Part shown: in pieces, positions 25,246 through 33,987 of the stretch
How the letters are laid out: the number at the start of each line of letters is the position of its first letter
Position numbering within the stretch: position 1 is the stretch's first letter
Translations under genes and position numbers: made by a program
From: Caballeronia glebae
GTDB taxonomy: Bacteria > Pseudomonadota > Gammaproteobacteria > Burkholderiales > Burkholderiaceae
Direction of reading: 5' to 3'
Assembly: GCF_001545035.1 (NCBI RefSeq)
Contig: NZ_FCOJ02000007.1
Location: forward strand, 117,232 to 181,231
DNA length: 64,000 bases
Notes under the pieces: generated by a model
What the model was told of the DNA's origin: nothing
The model's input: only the letters and a program-made list of their open reading frames with translations
Database searches by the model: none

Positions 25246-26481
25246 CTAGGCGATGACGCCGCGCGCCCTCAAGCTGCCGATTTCATCGGCGGCATACGCC
25301 AGCTCGCGCATGATCTCTTCGGTATGCTGACCAAGCAGCGGCGGGCTACGAAACACGCCACATGGCGAGCGCGACAGCTTGATCGGATTGCCGAGCACCT
25401 CGATCTCACCGCCGAGATGGTGCGTCAGCGGATGCACCATGTCGCGATGACGCACCTGCGGATCGGCAAGCGCATCCGCGACGGAATTCACCGGCGCGCA
25501 CGGCACGCCCTTCTCGTTCAGGCGCGCGAGCCAATCGTCGCGCGTGCGGCCGGCAAACGCCTGCGTCAGCAGTGGCTCCAGCGCGTCGCGATTCGCGTGT
25601 CTCAGTTCGTTGGTGACGAAGCGCGGGTCGGCGGGCAGCTCCGGCAGTTCGAGCACGTCGCAGAGCGCCTGCCACATCTTTTCCGTGTTGGCGCAGATCA
25701 GCACGTCATCTCCGTCGGCGGCCTCGAAGGACGCGTAGGTCGGGATCGACGCATGACCTCGGCCCTGGCGGCCAGGCACGTCTCCCGAGAACAGGTGATA
25801 CACGCCCTGATAGGAGAGCATCGCCACCTGCACGTCGAGCATCGAAATATCGATGAACTGGCCCTTGCCCGACTGTTCGCGCTCCCGGAGCGCCGCGAGA
25901 ATCCCGATCACGGCATGCAGACCCGCGCAAATATCGCCGATGGGAATGCCCGCGCGCACCGCGCGCGCGCCCGGCTCGCCCGTCAAACTCATGCCGCCCG
26001 ACAGCGCCTGGACGATCATGTCGTAGGCCGGACGCTTCGCATACGGGCCATCCTGTCCATAGCCCGAAATCGAGCAGCAGATAATGCGCGGATTGATTTC
26101 GGAGAGCGTGGCGAAATCCACGCCCAGCTTCCTGGTGACGCCGGGGCGAAAGTTGTCCACCACCACGTCGGCATTCGCCGCGAGCCGGTACAGGATCTCG
26201 CGTCCCTCGGTCTGCGAGAGGTCGAGGACCATGCCCTTTTTCGAACGGTTCGCGCTCAAAAAATAAAGGCTTTCGCCGTTATGAAAATGCGGCGGCAGCA
26301 CGCGCGTCGAGTCGCCGGTCTTCGGTTCGATCTTGATGATCTCCGCGCCGAGATCGGCGAGTTGCTGGGTGCAGAACGGCCCGGCGAGAAACATCGACAG
26401 GTCGAGGATGCGCACGCCGTTCAGCGCGGGCGCGGGGTCGTCGTGGCGTCGGCTATCGCGGTTTTCGGAAGATAAGGTCAT
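25246..26481 (-). CDS. Family III CoA-transferase (CaiB/BaiF)
   Basis: 411-aa CoA-transferase. Seen: GVRILDLSMFLAGPFCTQQL near residue 22, the catalytic Asp in KRPAYDMIVQALSG near residue 150, and GVPCAPVNSVADALADPQ near 320, typical of the family. The start MTLSSENRDS is preferred: a Met 14 codons earlier would place the start on the operator palindrome at 26523. It begins the leftward unit CaiB, OB-fold, thiolase, two hydrolases, dimeric barrel. It is distinct from the CaiB at 19858 and probably uses another acid. Confidence 0.92.
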   Translation of the reverse strand: MTLSSENRDSRRHDDPAPALNGVRILDLSMFLAGPFCTQQLADLGAEIIKIEPKTGDSTRVLPPHFHNGESLYFLSANRSKKGMVLDLSQTEGREILYRLAANADVVVDNFRPGVTRKLGVDFATLSEINPRIICCSISGYGQDGPYAKRPAYDMIVQALSGGMSLTGEPGARAVRAGIPIGDICAGLHAVIGILAALREREQSGKGQFIDISMLDVQVAMLSYQGVYHLFSGDVPGRQGRGHASIPTYASFEAADGDDVLICANTEKMWQALCDVLELPELPADPRFVTNELRHANRDALEPLLTQAFAGRTRDDWLARLNEKGVPCAPVNSVADALADPQVRHRDMVHPLTHHLGGEIEVLGNPIKLSRSPCGVFRSPPLLGQHTEEIMRELAYAADEIGSLRARGVIA

Positions 26482-26522
26482 CGCTTCTCTGCTCGTCGGC
26501 CTGTGCGTCCGGTTTAGATTCA

Positions 26523-26536
26523 AAGTGTCGACACTT
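26523..26536. promoter_or_regulatory. GntR-type operator, perfect palindrome
   Basis: AAGTGTCGACACTT is a perfect 14-bp palindrome 41 bp upstream of the CaiB start at 26481. It matches the core AAGTGT-N2-ACACTT seen before the other units of this region. Confidence 0.68.
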
Positions 26537-26584
26537 CGGCTTGCTGAGAAGCGATAGTACGCCGTTTATCGTCCGTGTCAATGC

Positions 26585-26598
26585 TTCTGTCGACACTT
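26585..26598. promoter_or_regulatory. GntR-type operator, imperfect copy
   Basis: On the minus strand AAGTGTCGACAGAA: perfect first half and partial second half, 62 bp centre-to-centre from the perfect copy at 26523. Confidence 0.5.
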
Positions 26599-26717
26599 TG
26601 ATTCGCACGGCAATGATAAGCCCATACGCGGAAATACAGGCTCACGCCATATACGGCGAGCGAGACAGCGCCTGACCGGGCGTCGTCACAGATTTTCGAT
26701 AAGGGGAAATGCCGATG

Positions 26718-26731
26718 AAGTGTGGACACTT
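26718..26731. promoter_or_regulatory. GntR-type operator, third copy
   Basis: AAGTGT-GG-ACACTT, perfect 6-bp arms, extended by G/C outside. It lies between the enoyl-CoA hydratase stop (26782) and the CaiB promoter, 195 bp centre-to-centre from the copy at 26523. The gap 26482-26781 holds no credible gene. Confidence 0.6.
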
Positions 26732-26781
26732 CGCATGACGGCACGACGCGAGGATGCGCCGCCGTCATGCGGGCGGTGGAC

Positions 26782-27570
26782 TTACATACCCTGGAATCGC
26801 GGCTTGCGCTTCTCGTTGAAGGCGAGCACGCCTTCGACGCGGTCCTGCGTGGGAATCGTGCGGTAGTAGGACTCAAGCTCGAACCGGTATCCGGTCGACA
26901 AATCCGATTGTGTTGCCATGTTCAGCGATTTCTTGGCCTGGCGAACCGCGATCGGGGCGTTATCGGCGATGCGTCTCGCGACGGCGAGCGTTTCGTCCAT
27001 GAGCGTGTCGGGCGCACAGACCTTGTTGACCACGCCCCATTCGAGCGCCTCCCGAGCGGAGAACGGCTGCCCCGTGAGCGCGATTTCCTTTGCCCGCCGG
27101 ATGCCGCAGGCGCGCGGCAGGTTCTGCGTCCCGCCCGCGCCCGGAATGATGCCGAGCGTCACTTCGGTCAGAGCGAAGCGCGCCGTCTCGCTGGCGTAGG
27201 CGAAATCGACCGCGACCGCCAGCTCGCAGCCGCCGCCGAAGGCCGCACCGTTGATCGCGGCGATGACGGGAATCGGGCACTCCTGCAAATGACGCATCAT
27301 CTGTTCGGTGAGGGCATGCTGGCGCCGCCACGCCTCCTCGCTCATACCCTTGCGCTCTTTCAGATCGCCGCCGGCGCAGAAAATCTTCTCGCCCGCGCCC
27401 GTCAGCACGATGCAACGCACGTCTTCGGGATCGACATACAGCGAGGCCAGCGCATCGACGACCTCCGTGAGCATCTGCGTATTCAGCGCGTTGCCCGCGC
27501 CGGGCCGGTTCAGGACGATCGTCAGGACGTGTTCGTCCTTTTTCAGCAGCAGCGTTTCGTATTGCTTCAT
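26782..27570 (-). CDS. Enoyl-CoA hydratase/isomerase (crotonase family)
   Basis: 262-aa crotonase-fold enzyme hydrating an enoyl-CoA. N-terminal VLTIVLNRPGAGNALN, oxyanion segment AAFGGGCELAVAVDF with one catalytic Glu (near residue 114) and EVTLGIIPGAGGTQNLPR with the second (near 134); both acid residues are present, so it should be active as a hydratase. Start MKQYETLLLK follows GGAGGAG; ten in-frame codons upstream would fall on the operator palindrome at 27589. Transcribed alone or ahead of the next unit, just downstream of the GntR gene. Confidence 0.93.
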   Translation of the reverse strand: MKQYETLLLKKDEHVLTIVLNRPGAGNALNTQMLTEVVDALASLYVDPEDVRCIVLTGAGEKIFCAGGDLKERKGMSEEAWRRQHALTEQMMRHLQECPIPVIAAINGAAFGGGCELAVAVDFAYASETARFALTEVTLGIIPGAGGTQNLPRACGIRRAKEIALTGQPFSAREALEWGVVNKVCAPDTLMDETLAVARRIADNAPIAVRQAKKSLNMATQSDLSTGYRFELESYYRTIPTQDRVEGVLAFNEKRKPRFQGM

Positions 27571-27588
27571 CAAGCTCCTCCGCGTCGT

Positions 27589-27602
27589 AAGTGTGTACAC
27601 TT
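27589..27602. promoter_or_regulatory. GntR-type operator before enoyl-CoA hydratase
   Basis: TAAGTGT-GT-ACACTTA (27588-27603): perfect 7-bp arms, 18 bp upstream of the hydratase start. It is the same palindrome class as at 21234, 26523 and 26718. Confidence 0.68.
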
Positions 27603-27658
27603 AAACGCGATTAAAGCATGAATCTGCCGCATACCGCGATGACTATTTCGGTCGCGGA

Positions 27659-27687
27659 TACACTTTGGCATCGCGCTGTACACACTT
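27659..27687. promoter_or_regulatory. Two GntR half-sites upstream of enoyl-CoA hydratase
   Basis: Minus-strand AAGTGT half-sites end at 27665 and at 27687; the second reads AAGTGTGTACAG, a partial palindrome. They precede the strong site at 27589 and follow the GntR stop at 27710. Confidence 0.4.
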
Positions 27688-27709
27688 TGCGATTGGCACG
27701 TCGGCGCGC

Positions 27710-28483
27710 CTACTTGTTGAAGCTTTGCTCCAGCACCTTCAGGGCGGTCTGAATGTTGTTGCGGATGATGGCGGACGCGAGCGTCGGATTGCGATCCTCG
27801 AAGGCGCGCATAAGAAGACAGTGATCTTCGAGCGATCGCTTGACGCGTCCCGATTGCGACAGCGATTGATAGCGCAGATTGAATGTGGTGAGGCCCAGCA
27901 TATCGAGCGATCGCTGCAACATCGGATTGCGGCAAATGTCCGTCGCGGTTTCGTGGAACGTCATGTTTGCGAGAAAGTATCGATGAATGTCGCCCGCTTC
28001 GGCGGCGTCGCGCATCGCTTCGAAGCCGCGCCGGAGCAGCGCGAGGTCTTCGTCGCTCGCGCGCTGCGCCACGATTTCGCACACGAGCGCATGCATGGCG
28101 GCGCGAATCTCGTATATGTTGCGCAGTTCCTCGATGCTCACCCCGCGAACCCGGGGCCTGCGGCGCGGGAGAACCTCGACGAGACCGTGCTTTTCCAGTA
28201 ACGCCAGCGCCTCACGCACCGGCGTGCGGCTGATGGCGAAGCGCTGCGCGAGATCGACCGAGTTGAGATCGTCGCCGGGCGCGAGCCGGCCTTCGATGAT
28301 GTCGAGGCCCAGTTCATAGGCAATCGTTACGACGAGCGACTCCGAATCGTTCTCGCCCGTGAGCAAACGGCGCAATGTCTCCGCGACGACCGAAACGGCC
28401 TGAGACACAGTACGCGCGGCCGGGACGTGATCCGTTTTCGCGCCTGTGCTTTTTCCGCCAGACGACTTCATGGTTTTCGGCAT
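27710..28483 (-). CDS. GntR family regulator, FadR/FCD type
   Basis: 257-aa regulator with an N-terminal winged helix (about residues 50-115, recognition part FAISRTPVREALALLEKHGL) and a C-terminal all-helical FCD ligand domain containing the metal-site-like stretch FLANMTFHETATDI and EDHCLLMRAFEDRN. ATG at 28481-28483 is chosen, with GGAG 5 bases before; a GTG two codons earlier is possible. It stands at the head of the region whose promoters carry AAGTGT-N2-ACACTT, and FCD regulators commonly bind TGT-N2-ACA-type palindromes, so it probably controls all three units. No such site is seen before its own start. Confidence 0.92.
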   Translation of the reverse strand: MPKTMKSSGGKSTGAKTDHVPAARTVSQAVSVVAETLRRLLTGENDSESLVVTIAYELGLDIIEGRLAPGDDLNSVDLAQRFAISRTPVREALALLEKHGLVEVLPRRRPRVRGVSIEELRNIYEIRAAMHALVCEIVAQRASDEDLALLRRGFEAMRDAAEAGDIHRYFLANMTFHETATDICRNPMLQRSLDMLGLTTFNLRYQSLSQSGRVKRSLEDHCLLMRAFEDRNPTLASAIIRNNIQTALKVLEQSFNK

Positions 28484-28824
28484 AGTCACTCCGCGACGTT
28501 GGCCCGATCTCAGGGCGCCGATTTTACCCTTATGGTTTCCCGTCGCGACGGCGGCGCGTTTGAGGCGTGGACGATCAGTTGGAGCGGACAGCGATGGGTC
28601 GGCAGGCGAGGTACGTCTCTAATCACAGGATGTGCACGCGCCGCTAACGCCAATGATTCGAGAGAAACGTCCGCGAGCCCCCAATCGGCGAAGGCCCATT
28701 CGCGCATAACCTTAGCTCAATTCATGCGTTCCGCTTCCTGAACCGGCTGGCTATGATTATTCGTCTTAGCCGCCCGCTGAATAACCGCGTCGTGCGGCGT
28801 CTCGCCTTGCCCGGAGTGTTCAAC

Positions 28825-29463
28825 TTGTCCCGAATCGAAACCTTTCGCCGGCCGCTCGTGGTCGGAATTGGCGGTACGACCCGTCCCGTATCGTCGACCG
28901 AGCGCGCGCTGGGTTTCGCGCTGCGAGGCGCCGAGCAATCCGGCGCGCGCGTGCGTCTGTTCGGCGGTGCGTTTCTGTACAGCCTGCCGCACTACTCGCC
29001 CGATTCGCGCGATCTCACCGATGCACAGCGCGAACTGATCGAAGCCGTGCGCGACGCCGATGCACTCATCATCGCGACGCCGGGGTACCACGGCGGCATC
29101 TCCGGTCTCGTCAAAAACGCGCTCGACACGCTCGAAGAGTTGCGCGACGACGAGCGTCCCTATCTCGATGGCCGCGCGGTCGGCAGCATCGTCACCGCTT
29201 ATGGCTGGCAGGCGGCGGGCACGGTGCTCACGTCGCTGCGCTCGATCGTGCACGCGCTACGCGGATGGCCGACGCCCTTCGGCGCCGCCGTCAACACGCT
29301 GGAAACGCGCTTCGAAACCGCCGAGCATTGTTCGGACCCGAAGGTCGTCGAGCAACTCGTCACCGTGGGGCAGCAGGCGTCGAATTTCGCGCTGGCGTTC
29401 GGCTCGCATCGGCCCGATGCGTGGCATGCGGTGAAGCGCGAGGCGGTGCTCGCGGGGCACTGA
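28825..29463 (+). CDS. NADPH-dependent FMN reductase
   Basis: Flavodoxin-like reductase (about 212 aa) supplying reduced FMN. FMN phosphate loop GIGGTTRPVSSTERAL and second loop TPGYHGGISGLVKNALDTLE are clear. A TTG start at 28825 is proposed: GGAG lies 8 bases upstream and the protein then begins nine residues before the first strand, like MsuE and SsuE. An ATG at 28753 would add 24 residues and lacks a ribosome site. It is the likely electron source for the flavin monooxygenases encoded downstream at 34962, 37182, 38591, 39803 and 42664. Confidence 0.9.
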   Translation: MSRIETFRRPLVVGIGGTTRPVSSTERALGFALRGAEQSGARVRLFGGAFLYSLPHYSPDSRDLTDAQRELIEAVRDADALIIATPGYHGGISGLVKNALDTLEELRDDERPYLDGRAVGSIVTAYGWQAAGTVLTSLRSIVHALRGWPTPFGAAVNTLETRFETAEHCSDPKVVEQLVTVGQQASNFALAFGSHRPDAWHAVKREAVLAGH

Positions 29464-29497
29464 GACCGGCGACGCGCGCAAGGCAGGCGATCCAATG

Positions 29498-29544
29498 ATG
29501 CTTAGCATTCCGATTCAAATACTTCATCACGAACACTTGAATCG
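29498..29544. promoter_or_regulatory. Palindrome and inverted repeat before the importer operon
   Basis: ATGCTTAGCAT (29498-29508) is a palindrome with a 1-base centre. CGATTCAA (29511-29518) and TTGAATCG (29537-29544) form perfect 8-bp arms 18 bp apart. The 218-bp gap 29464-29681 holds no gene and is AT-richer toward 29570. A LysR-type site is conceivable but not shown. Confidence 0.4.
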
Positions 29545-29681
29545 ACCTGAACGCGGACTTGATATCGATATATGTTTTGCTCGCTTCGAATCCGGGCGCG
29601 CGCGCGTCATCATGTTCAATTCATAAGCAGGCTTCTCCAACTAGACGAGGGCGCTCCCTCGCCCGGCACTCAGACCAACCT

Positions 29682-31250
29682 ATGCGCACCTTTTCGTCAG
29701 TCCTTCGCGGACTGGTCTTCGCCGCCGCCTTGTCCGGCGCTTTCACCGAACCGGCACGCGCGGCGAGCACCGCGCCCGCCGTCGATCGCGACACGGTCGT
29801 GATCGGCGTCGAAAAGGAGTTCTATAACCTCGACGGCCTCGTTGCCGTGAGCGGCGACTCGCTGCGCTACGGCTGGCAGATCTACGACACGCTCTACGGC
29901 TTCGACCAGAAAGGCAACCTCGTGCCGCGCCTCGCGACGAGCGTGACCGTCTCGCCCGATGCGCGCGTGTTCACCTACAAGCTGCGTCCCAACGTCAAGT
30001 TCCATAACGGTGCAACGCTGAGCTCGCGCGACGTGAAAGCATCGCTCGAGCACGTGCTCGATCCGCGCAGCAAGAGCACCCGCCGTCCGTTCTTCGCGCC
30101 GGTCGTCGATTCGGTCGAGACGCCCGACGATCTCACCGTCGTCTTCAAACTGAAGCAAGCCGACGGCGCGTTCGCCAACAAGGTCGCGGGCTATCTGTAC
30201 ATCATTCCGGGCGACTATCTCGCGAGCCTGCCCAATCCCGATGCGTTCGCACAGAAGCCGGTGTCGCTCGGGCCGTACAAGTTCAAGTCGCTCGCGCCGG
30301 GCGGCAGCGAACTCGTGCTCGAACGTTTCGACGATTACTGGGGCGAGAAGCCGCGCGTGAAGACGCTGATCTTCCGCGCGATCACGGAACCGGCGAGCCG
30401 CGTCAACGCGGTGCTGCGCGGCGAAGTCGATCTCTCGGTGGCGCTGCCCTTCTCGGACTACGCGCGGCTCAAGAAGGAAAGCGGGCTCGACGTGATCGAG
30501 AGCCGCGTGGCGTCGCCGGTCTACGTGCGCGTCTACACCACCGACAAGAACTCGCCGTTCTCCAACGTGCAGGTGCGCCAGGCGCTCAGCTACGCGATCG
30601 ATACCAACGCGATCATCAAGAGCGTGCTGTACGGCGTGGGCGAACCGCTCGGCACGATGATCTCGAACTACTATCCGTACGGCGCGGATCGTTCGATCAA
30701 GCCGTATCCATACGATCCCGCGAAGGCGCGCGCCCTGCTCGCGCAGGCGGGCTATCCGAAGGGCTTCGACACCACGCTCAACATTCAGGGCGACATGCCG
30801 CAAGGCGTCGCCGAAGCGATCGCGGCCTACTGGGGGCAAGTGGGCGTCAAGGTCAAACTCAATCGCCTGACCTATGCCACCTTCCAGCGCCTGAACAACA
30901 CGCACACGTCCGGGCCGCTCGCGCTCAGCCAGTTCACCAATGCGCTGTATGACCCGGTGCATCCCATCGGCGGCGCGTTCGCATCGGAGGGAAGCTGGTC
31001 CGACTATTCGAATCCGAAGGTCGATGCGCTGCTCGCCGACGTCTCTCGCGTGAGCGACACGAAGCAGCGCGGCGAAGTGTTCCAGAAGATCGGCCGCGAA
31101 CTTCATGACGATGCCGCCGCGTTCTTCATCTCCGAATTCACTTACGTGTACGCGAAGAAGAAGACGCTGCAATGGCAGCCGCAGCAAGGCGGCGGTTTCC
31201 TCAACTTTCGCACGATCCAGTGGGCGCCGCAAGCGGTGGCCGGTAACTGA
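29682..31250 (+). CDS. Peptide/opine-type ABC transporter substrate-binding protein
   Basis: 522-aa periplasmic binding protein of the SBP_bac_5 (DppA/OppA) family. Signal peptide about residues 1-27 (ending EPARA). Typical elements: DTLYGFDQKGNLVPRLATS near residue 70, FKLRPNVKFHNGA-type segment near 100, and VRQALSYAIDTNAII near 300. ATG at 29682 begins a normal signal peptide; the open frame upstream is not signal-like. First of a five-gene importer operon. The adjoining sulfur-type monooxygenases suggest an organosulfur or similar small ligand rather than peptides. Confidence 0.92.
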   Translation: MRTFSSVLRGLVFAAALSGAFTEPARAASTAPAVDRDTVVIGVEKEFYNLDGLVAVSGDSLRYGWQIYDTLYGFDQKGNLVPRLATSVTVSPDARVFTYKLRPNVKFHNGATLSSRDVKASLEHVLDPRSKSTRRPFFAPVVDSVETPDDLTVVFKLKQADGAFANKVAGYLYIIPGDYLASLPNPDAFAQKPVSLGPYKFKSLAPGGSELVLERFDDYWGEKPRVKTLIFRAITEPASRVNAVLRGEVDLSVALPFSDYARLKKESGLDVIESRVASPVYVRVYTTDKNSPFSNVQVRQALSYAIDTNAIIKSVLYGVGEPLGTMISNYYPYGADRSIKPYPYDPAKARALLAQAGYPKGFDTTLNIQGDMPQGVAEAIAAYWGQVGVKVKLNRLTYATFQRLNNTHTSGPLALSQFTNALYDPVHPIGGAFASEGSWSDYSNPKVDALLADVSRVSDTKQRGEVFQKIGRELHDDAAAFFISEFTYVYAKKKTLQWQPQQGGGFLNFRTIQWAPQAVAGN

Positions 31251-31253
31251 GCG

Positions 31254-32174
31254 ATGCCCGCCTATCTTGCGCGCCGCCTCGGTTCCGCACTGTTCACGGT
31301 GTGGCTGATGTCGGTGCTGATCTTCGTGCTCGTGCGCATGGTCGGCGATCCCGCGTATCTGCTGATGCCGCCCGAAGCCACCGAAGCCGATCGTCAGCTC
31401 TTTCGTGAACAGCTCGGTCTCGCCGATCCCGTGCCGCTGCAGTACGCGCGCTTTCTGGCAGGCATGTTGCGCGGCGACATGGGCAACTCGTTTCACTTCG
31501 GCGCGCCCGCGCTCTCGATGGCGCTGAGCCGGCTCGCGTCGAGCCTGTTGCTGGTCGGCATTTCGCTGGCGCTCGCGTTGATCATAGGGCTGTCGCTGGG
31601 CGTCGTCTCGGCGGTGCGAAGGGGCACGTGGATCGACCGCCTCGCGTCGATTTTTGCGGTGCTCGGGCAGGCCGCGCCGCCCTTCTTCGTCGCGTTGTTG
31701 CTCATCCGCCTCTTCTCCGTGCAATGGGGCTGGCTGCCGACCGGCGGACACGGCTCCTGGCGTCATCTGATCCTGCCGGTGTGCGCGCTCGCGTGGTACT
31801 CCGCCGCGGGCATTGCGCGGCTCACGCGCGCCAACATGCTCACCGTGCTCGAAGCCGATTACATACGCATGGCGCGCATCAAGGGGCTGCCCGCGCACGT
31901 GGTCATCGGCACGCATGCGCTGCGCAATGCGGCGCTGCCTATCGTCGCGTTCACGGCCTCGCAATTCGGCGTGCTGATCGGCGGCGCGGTGGCGATCGAA
32001 ACGGTGTTCTCGTGGCCCGGCTTCGGCAGCCTGATGGTCGAAGCCATCAGCACGCTCGATTTCACCGTGGTGCAGGCCGCCGTGATCGTGTCGGTGCTGC
32101 TGTTCGTCTCGATCAATCTCGCGGTCGACGTGCTCTATGCGCTCGTCGATCCGCGCATCCGGTACCGGCAATGA
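31254..32174 (+). CDS. Dpp/Opp-type ABC transporter permease (B subunit)
   Basis: 306-aa permease with six predicted membrane helices. N-terminal RRLGSALFTVWLMSVLIFVLVRM is the usual first helix, and the EAA loop region reads DYIRMARIKGLPAHVVIGTHALRN near residue 200. Starts three bases after the binding-protein stop and overlaps the next permease by ATGA. Confidence 0.93.
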   Translation: MPAYLARRLGSALFTVWLMSVLIFVLVRMVGDPAYLLMPPEATEADRQLFREQLGLADPVPLQYARFLAGMLRGDMGNSFHFGAPALSMALSRLASSLLLVGISLALALIIGLSLGVVSAVRRGTWIDRLASIFAVLGQAAPPFFVALLLIRLFSVQWGWLPTGGHGSWRHLILPVCALAWYSAAGIARLTRANMLTVLEADYIRMARIKGLPAHVVIGTHALRNAALPIVAFTASQFGVLIGGAVAIETVFSWPGFGSLMVEAISTLDFTVVQAAVIVSVLLFVSINLAVDVLYALVDPRIRYRQ

Positions 32175-32995
32175 GCGCCCGATTCCTCTTGCCGCGCGAC
32201 AGACGCATCGCGATTTTCGGCGCGATGCTCGTCGTCATCGTCGCGGGCTCGGCGTGCGCGCCGCTGCTCTCGAACGTCGATCCGAACGCGATCGATCTGT
32301 CGGCCACGCTCCAGTCGCCGACCTGGCATCACTGGTTCGGCACCGATCAGATGGGCCGCGATGTCTTCACGCGCACGCTCTATGGTGGACGCATCTCGCT
32401 CGCCATCGCGTTCTGCGCGGTGCTGCTCGCGGGCTTCTTCGGCGCGATCGCGGGCCTCATGTCGGCGTACATCGGCGGACGTTTCGATGCCACGCTCATG
32501 CGTATCGTCGATGCGCAATATGCATTGCCGCCCGTGTTTCTCGCGATGCTGATCGTCGGCATCTGCGGGCCGAGCATGACGAACATCGTCATCGTGGTGA
32601 CGCTCGCGAACTGGGGACGCTTCGCGCGCATCATCCGCGCCGAGGCGCTGAGCCTGCGAGAGCGCGACTTCATCCTGATCGCGAAGCTCGCCGGCGCGAC
32701 GCCCTTGCATGTCGTGCTGCGCCATCTGCTGCCCAACGTGCGCAATACCTTCGTGGTGCTGCTGACGCTCGACATCGGCCTCGTGATCTTCATGGAGGCA
32801 GCGCTGAGCTTCGTGGGCCTCGGCGTGCAGCCGCCCGATCCTTCGTGGGGCGGCATGATCGCCGATGGCCGCAATTATCTCGATACCGCGTGGTGGCTTT
32901 CCGCGCTGCCGGGGCTCGTGCTGATCGCAACCGTGCTGTCGAGCAATCGCATCGGCGAGTCGTTGCAGCGCGGCGCTGACGGAGTATCGCGATGA
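32171..32995 (+). CDS. Dpp/Opp-type ABC transporter permease (C subunit)
   Basis: 274-aa permease. It shows the DppC-type features HHWFGTDQMGRDVFTRTLYG near residue 55 and EAALSFVGLGVQPPDPSWG near 205, with the EAA loop RERDFILIAKLAGATPLHVV between. The start MSARFLLPRD overlaps the B-subunit stop by 4 bases, and its stop overlaps the next ATG by 4 bases. Confidence 0.93.
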   Translation: MSARFLLPRDRRIAIFGAMLVVIVAGSACAPLLSNVDPNAIDLSATLQSPTWHHWFGTDQMGRDVFTRTLYGGRISLAIAFCAVLLAGFFGAIAGLMSAYIGGRFDATLMRIVDAQYALPPVFLAMLIVGICGPSMTNIVIVVTLANWGRFARIIRAEALSLRERDFILIAKLAGATPLHVVLRHLLPNVRNTFVVLLTLDIGLVIFMEAALSFVGLGVQPPDPSWGGMIADGRNYLDTAWWLSALPGLVLIATVLSSNRIGESLQRGADGVSR

Positions 32996-33987
32996 GCCTG
33001 CTCACCGTTCATGACCTCGTGGTGGAGACAGAACACGCGCGTCTCGTCGATGGCGTCAGCTTCGCCGTGGGCGCCGGGCGCACGCTCGGGCTGGTCGGCG
33101 AATCCGGCTCGGGCAAGAGCGTGGCGTGCCTTTCCGTGCTCGGTTTGCCGCCGCGCGGCGTGCAAATCGCGGGCGGCCGCATCCTGTTCGACGGCGACGA
33201 TTTGCGCACGAAGACGCCCGCCGAACTCAACGCGTTGCGCGGGCGCGAGATCGGCATGATCCTGCAAGATCCGATGACTTCGCTCAACCCGCTGCTCACG
33301 ATCGGCCGGCAGATCACCGAAATGTTCCGGTATCGCGAGGGCGTAACGAGCCGGAGCGAACGCGAGGCGCGCGCCATCGAACTGCTGCGGCGCGTGCGCA
33401 TTCCCGCGCCGGAAAGCCGCCTGAACAGCTATCCGCATCAGTTCAGCGGCGGCATGCGTCAGCGCGTGGCGATCGCGATGAACCTCGCGTGCAATCCGCG
33501 TCTCCTGATCGCGGACGAGCCGACGACCGCGCTGGACATCACCGTGCGTCTGCAGATTCTCGATCTCCTGCGCGAAGTGCAGGCCGAACGCGGCACCGCG
33601 ATCGTGCTCGTCACGCACGATCTGCATCTGGTGCGCCGCTATTGCCACGACGTCGCCGTGATGTACGCGGGGCGCATCATCGAACAAGGACCGGTAGAAC
33701 AGGTGTTCGCGCGGCCGCGTCATCCCTACACGAAAGGCTTGCTCGGCGCGGTGCCGCGTCTGCGTGATTTGCAGCATCGGCTCACGGTCATTCCGGGTCA
33801 GCCGCCGCTCGCCGGCAGCATCGCGCAAGGATGCCGCTTCGCGCCGCGCTGCCCGCGCGCGCAAGCCGATTGCCTGAGCGCCTATCCGGCGACGCGCGCC
33901 ATCGACGCACATCGCGGCGTCGCGTGCTGGCATCCCGAGCCGGACCCGCAAACGGCCGACGCTCTTCTCGCGACGGCGGCATCATGA
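32992..33987 (+). CDS. Dpp/Opp-type ABC transporter ATPase (D subunit)
   Basis: 331-aa ATPase with Walker A GESGSGKSVACLSV (about 35-48), signature FSGGMRQRVAIAMNL and Walker B LLIADEPTTALDIT. The C-terminal oligopeptide-type extension has GCRFAPRCPRAQADC, the Cys-rich segment of the Dpp/Opp group. Overlaps both neighbours by 4 bases. Confidence 0.94.
   Translation: MSLLTVHDLVVETEHARLVDGVSFAVGAGRTLGLVGESGSGKSVACLSVLGLPPRGVQIAGGRILFDGDDLRTKTPAELNALRGREIGMILQDPMTSLNPLLTIGRQITEMFRYREGVTSRSEREARAIELLRRVRIPAPESRLNSYPHQFSGGMRQRVAIAMNLACNPRLLIADEPTTALDITVRLQILDLLREVQAERGTAIVLVTHDLHLVRRYCHDVAVMYAGRIIEQGPVEQVFARPRHPYTKGLLGAVPRLRDLQHRLTVIPGQPPLAGSIAQGCRFAPRCPRAQADCLSAYPATRAIDAHRGVACWHPEPDPQTADALLATAAS

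Noticed and set aside
25213..26475. 420-codon plus-strand open frame
   Set aside because: Antisense shadow of the CaiB-type CoA-transferase.
29697..32171. 824-codon open frame on the minus strand, opposite the importer genes
   Set aside because: It is antisense to two clear, family-typed genes; rich in His, Arg, Glu and Asp, as expected when GC-rich codons are read backward. It has no family resemblance.
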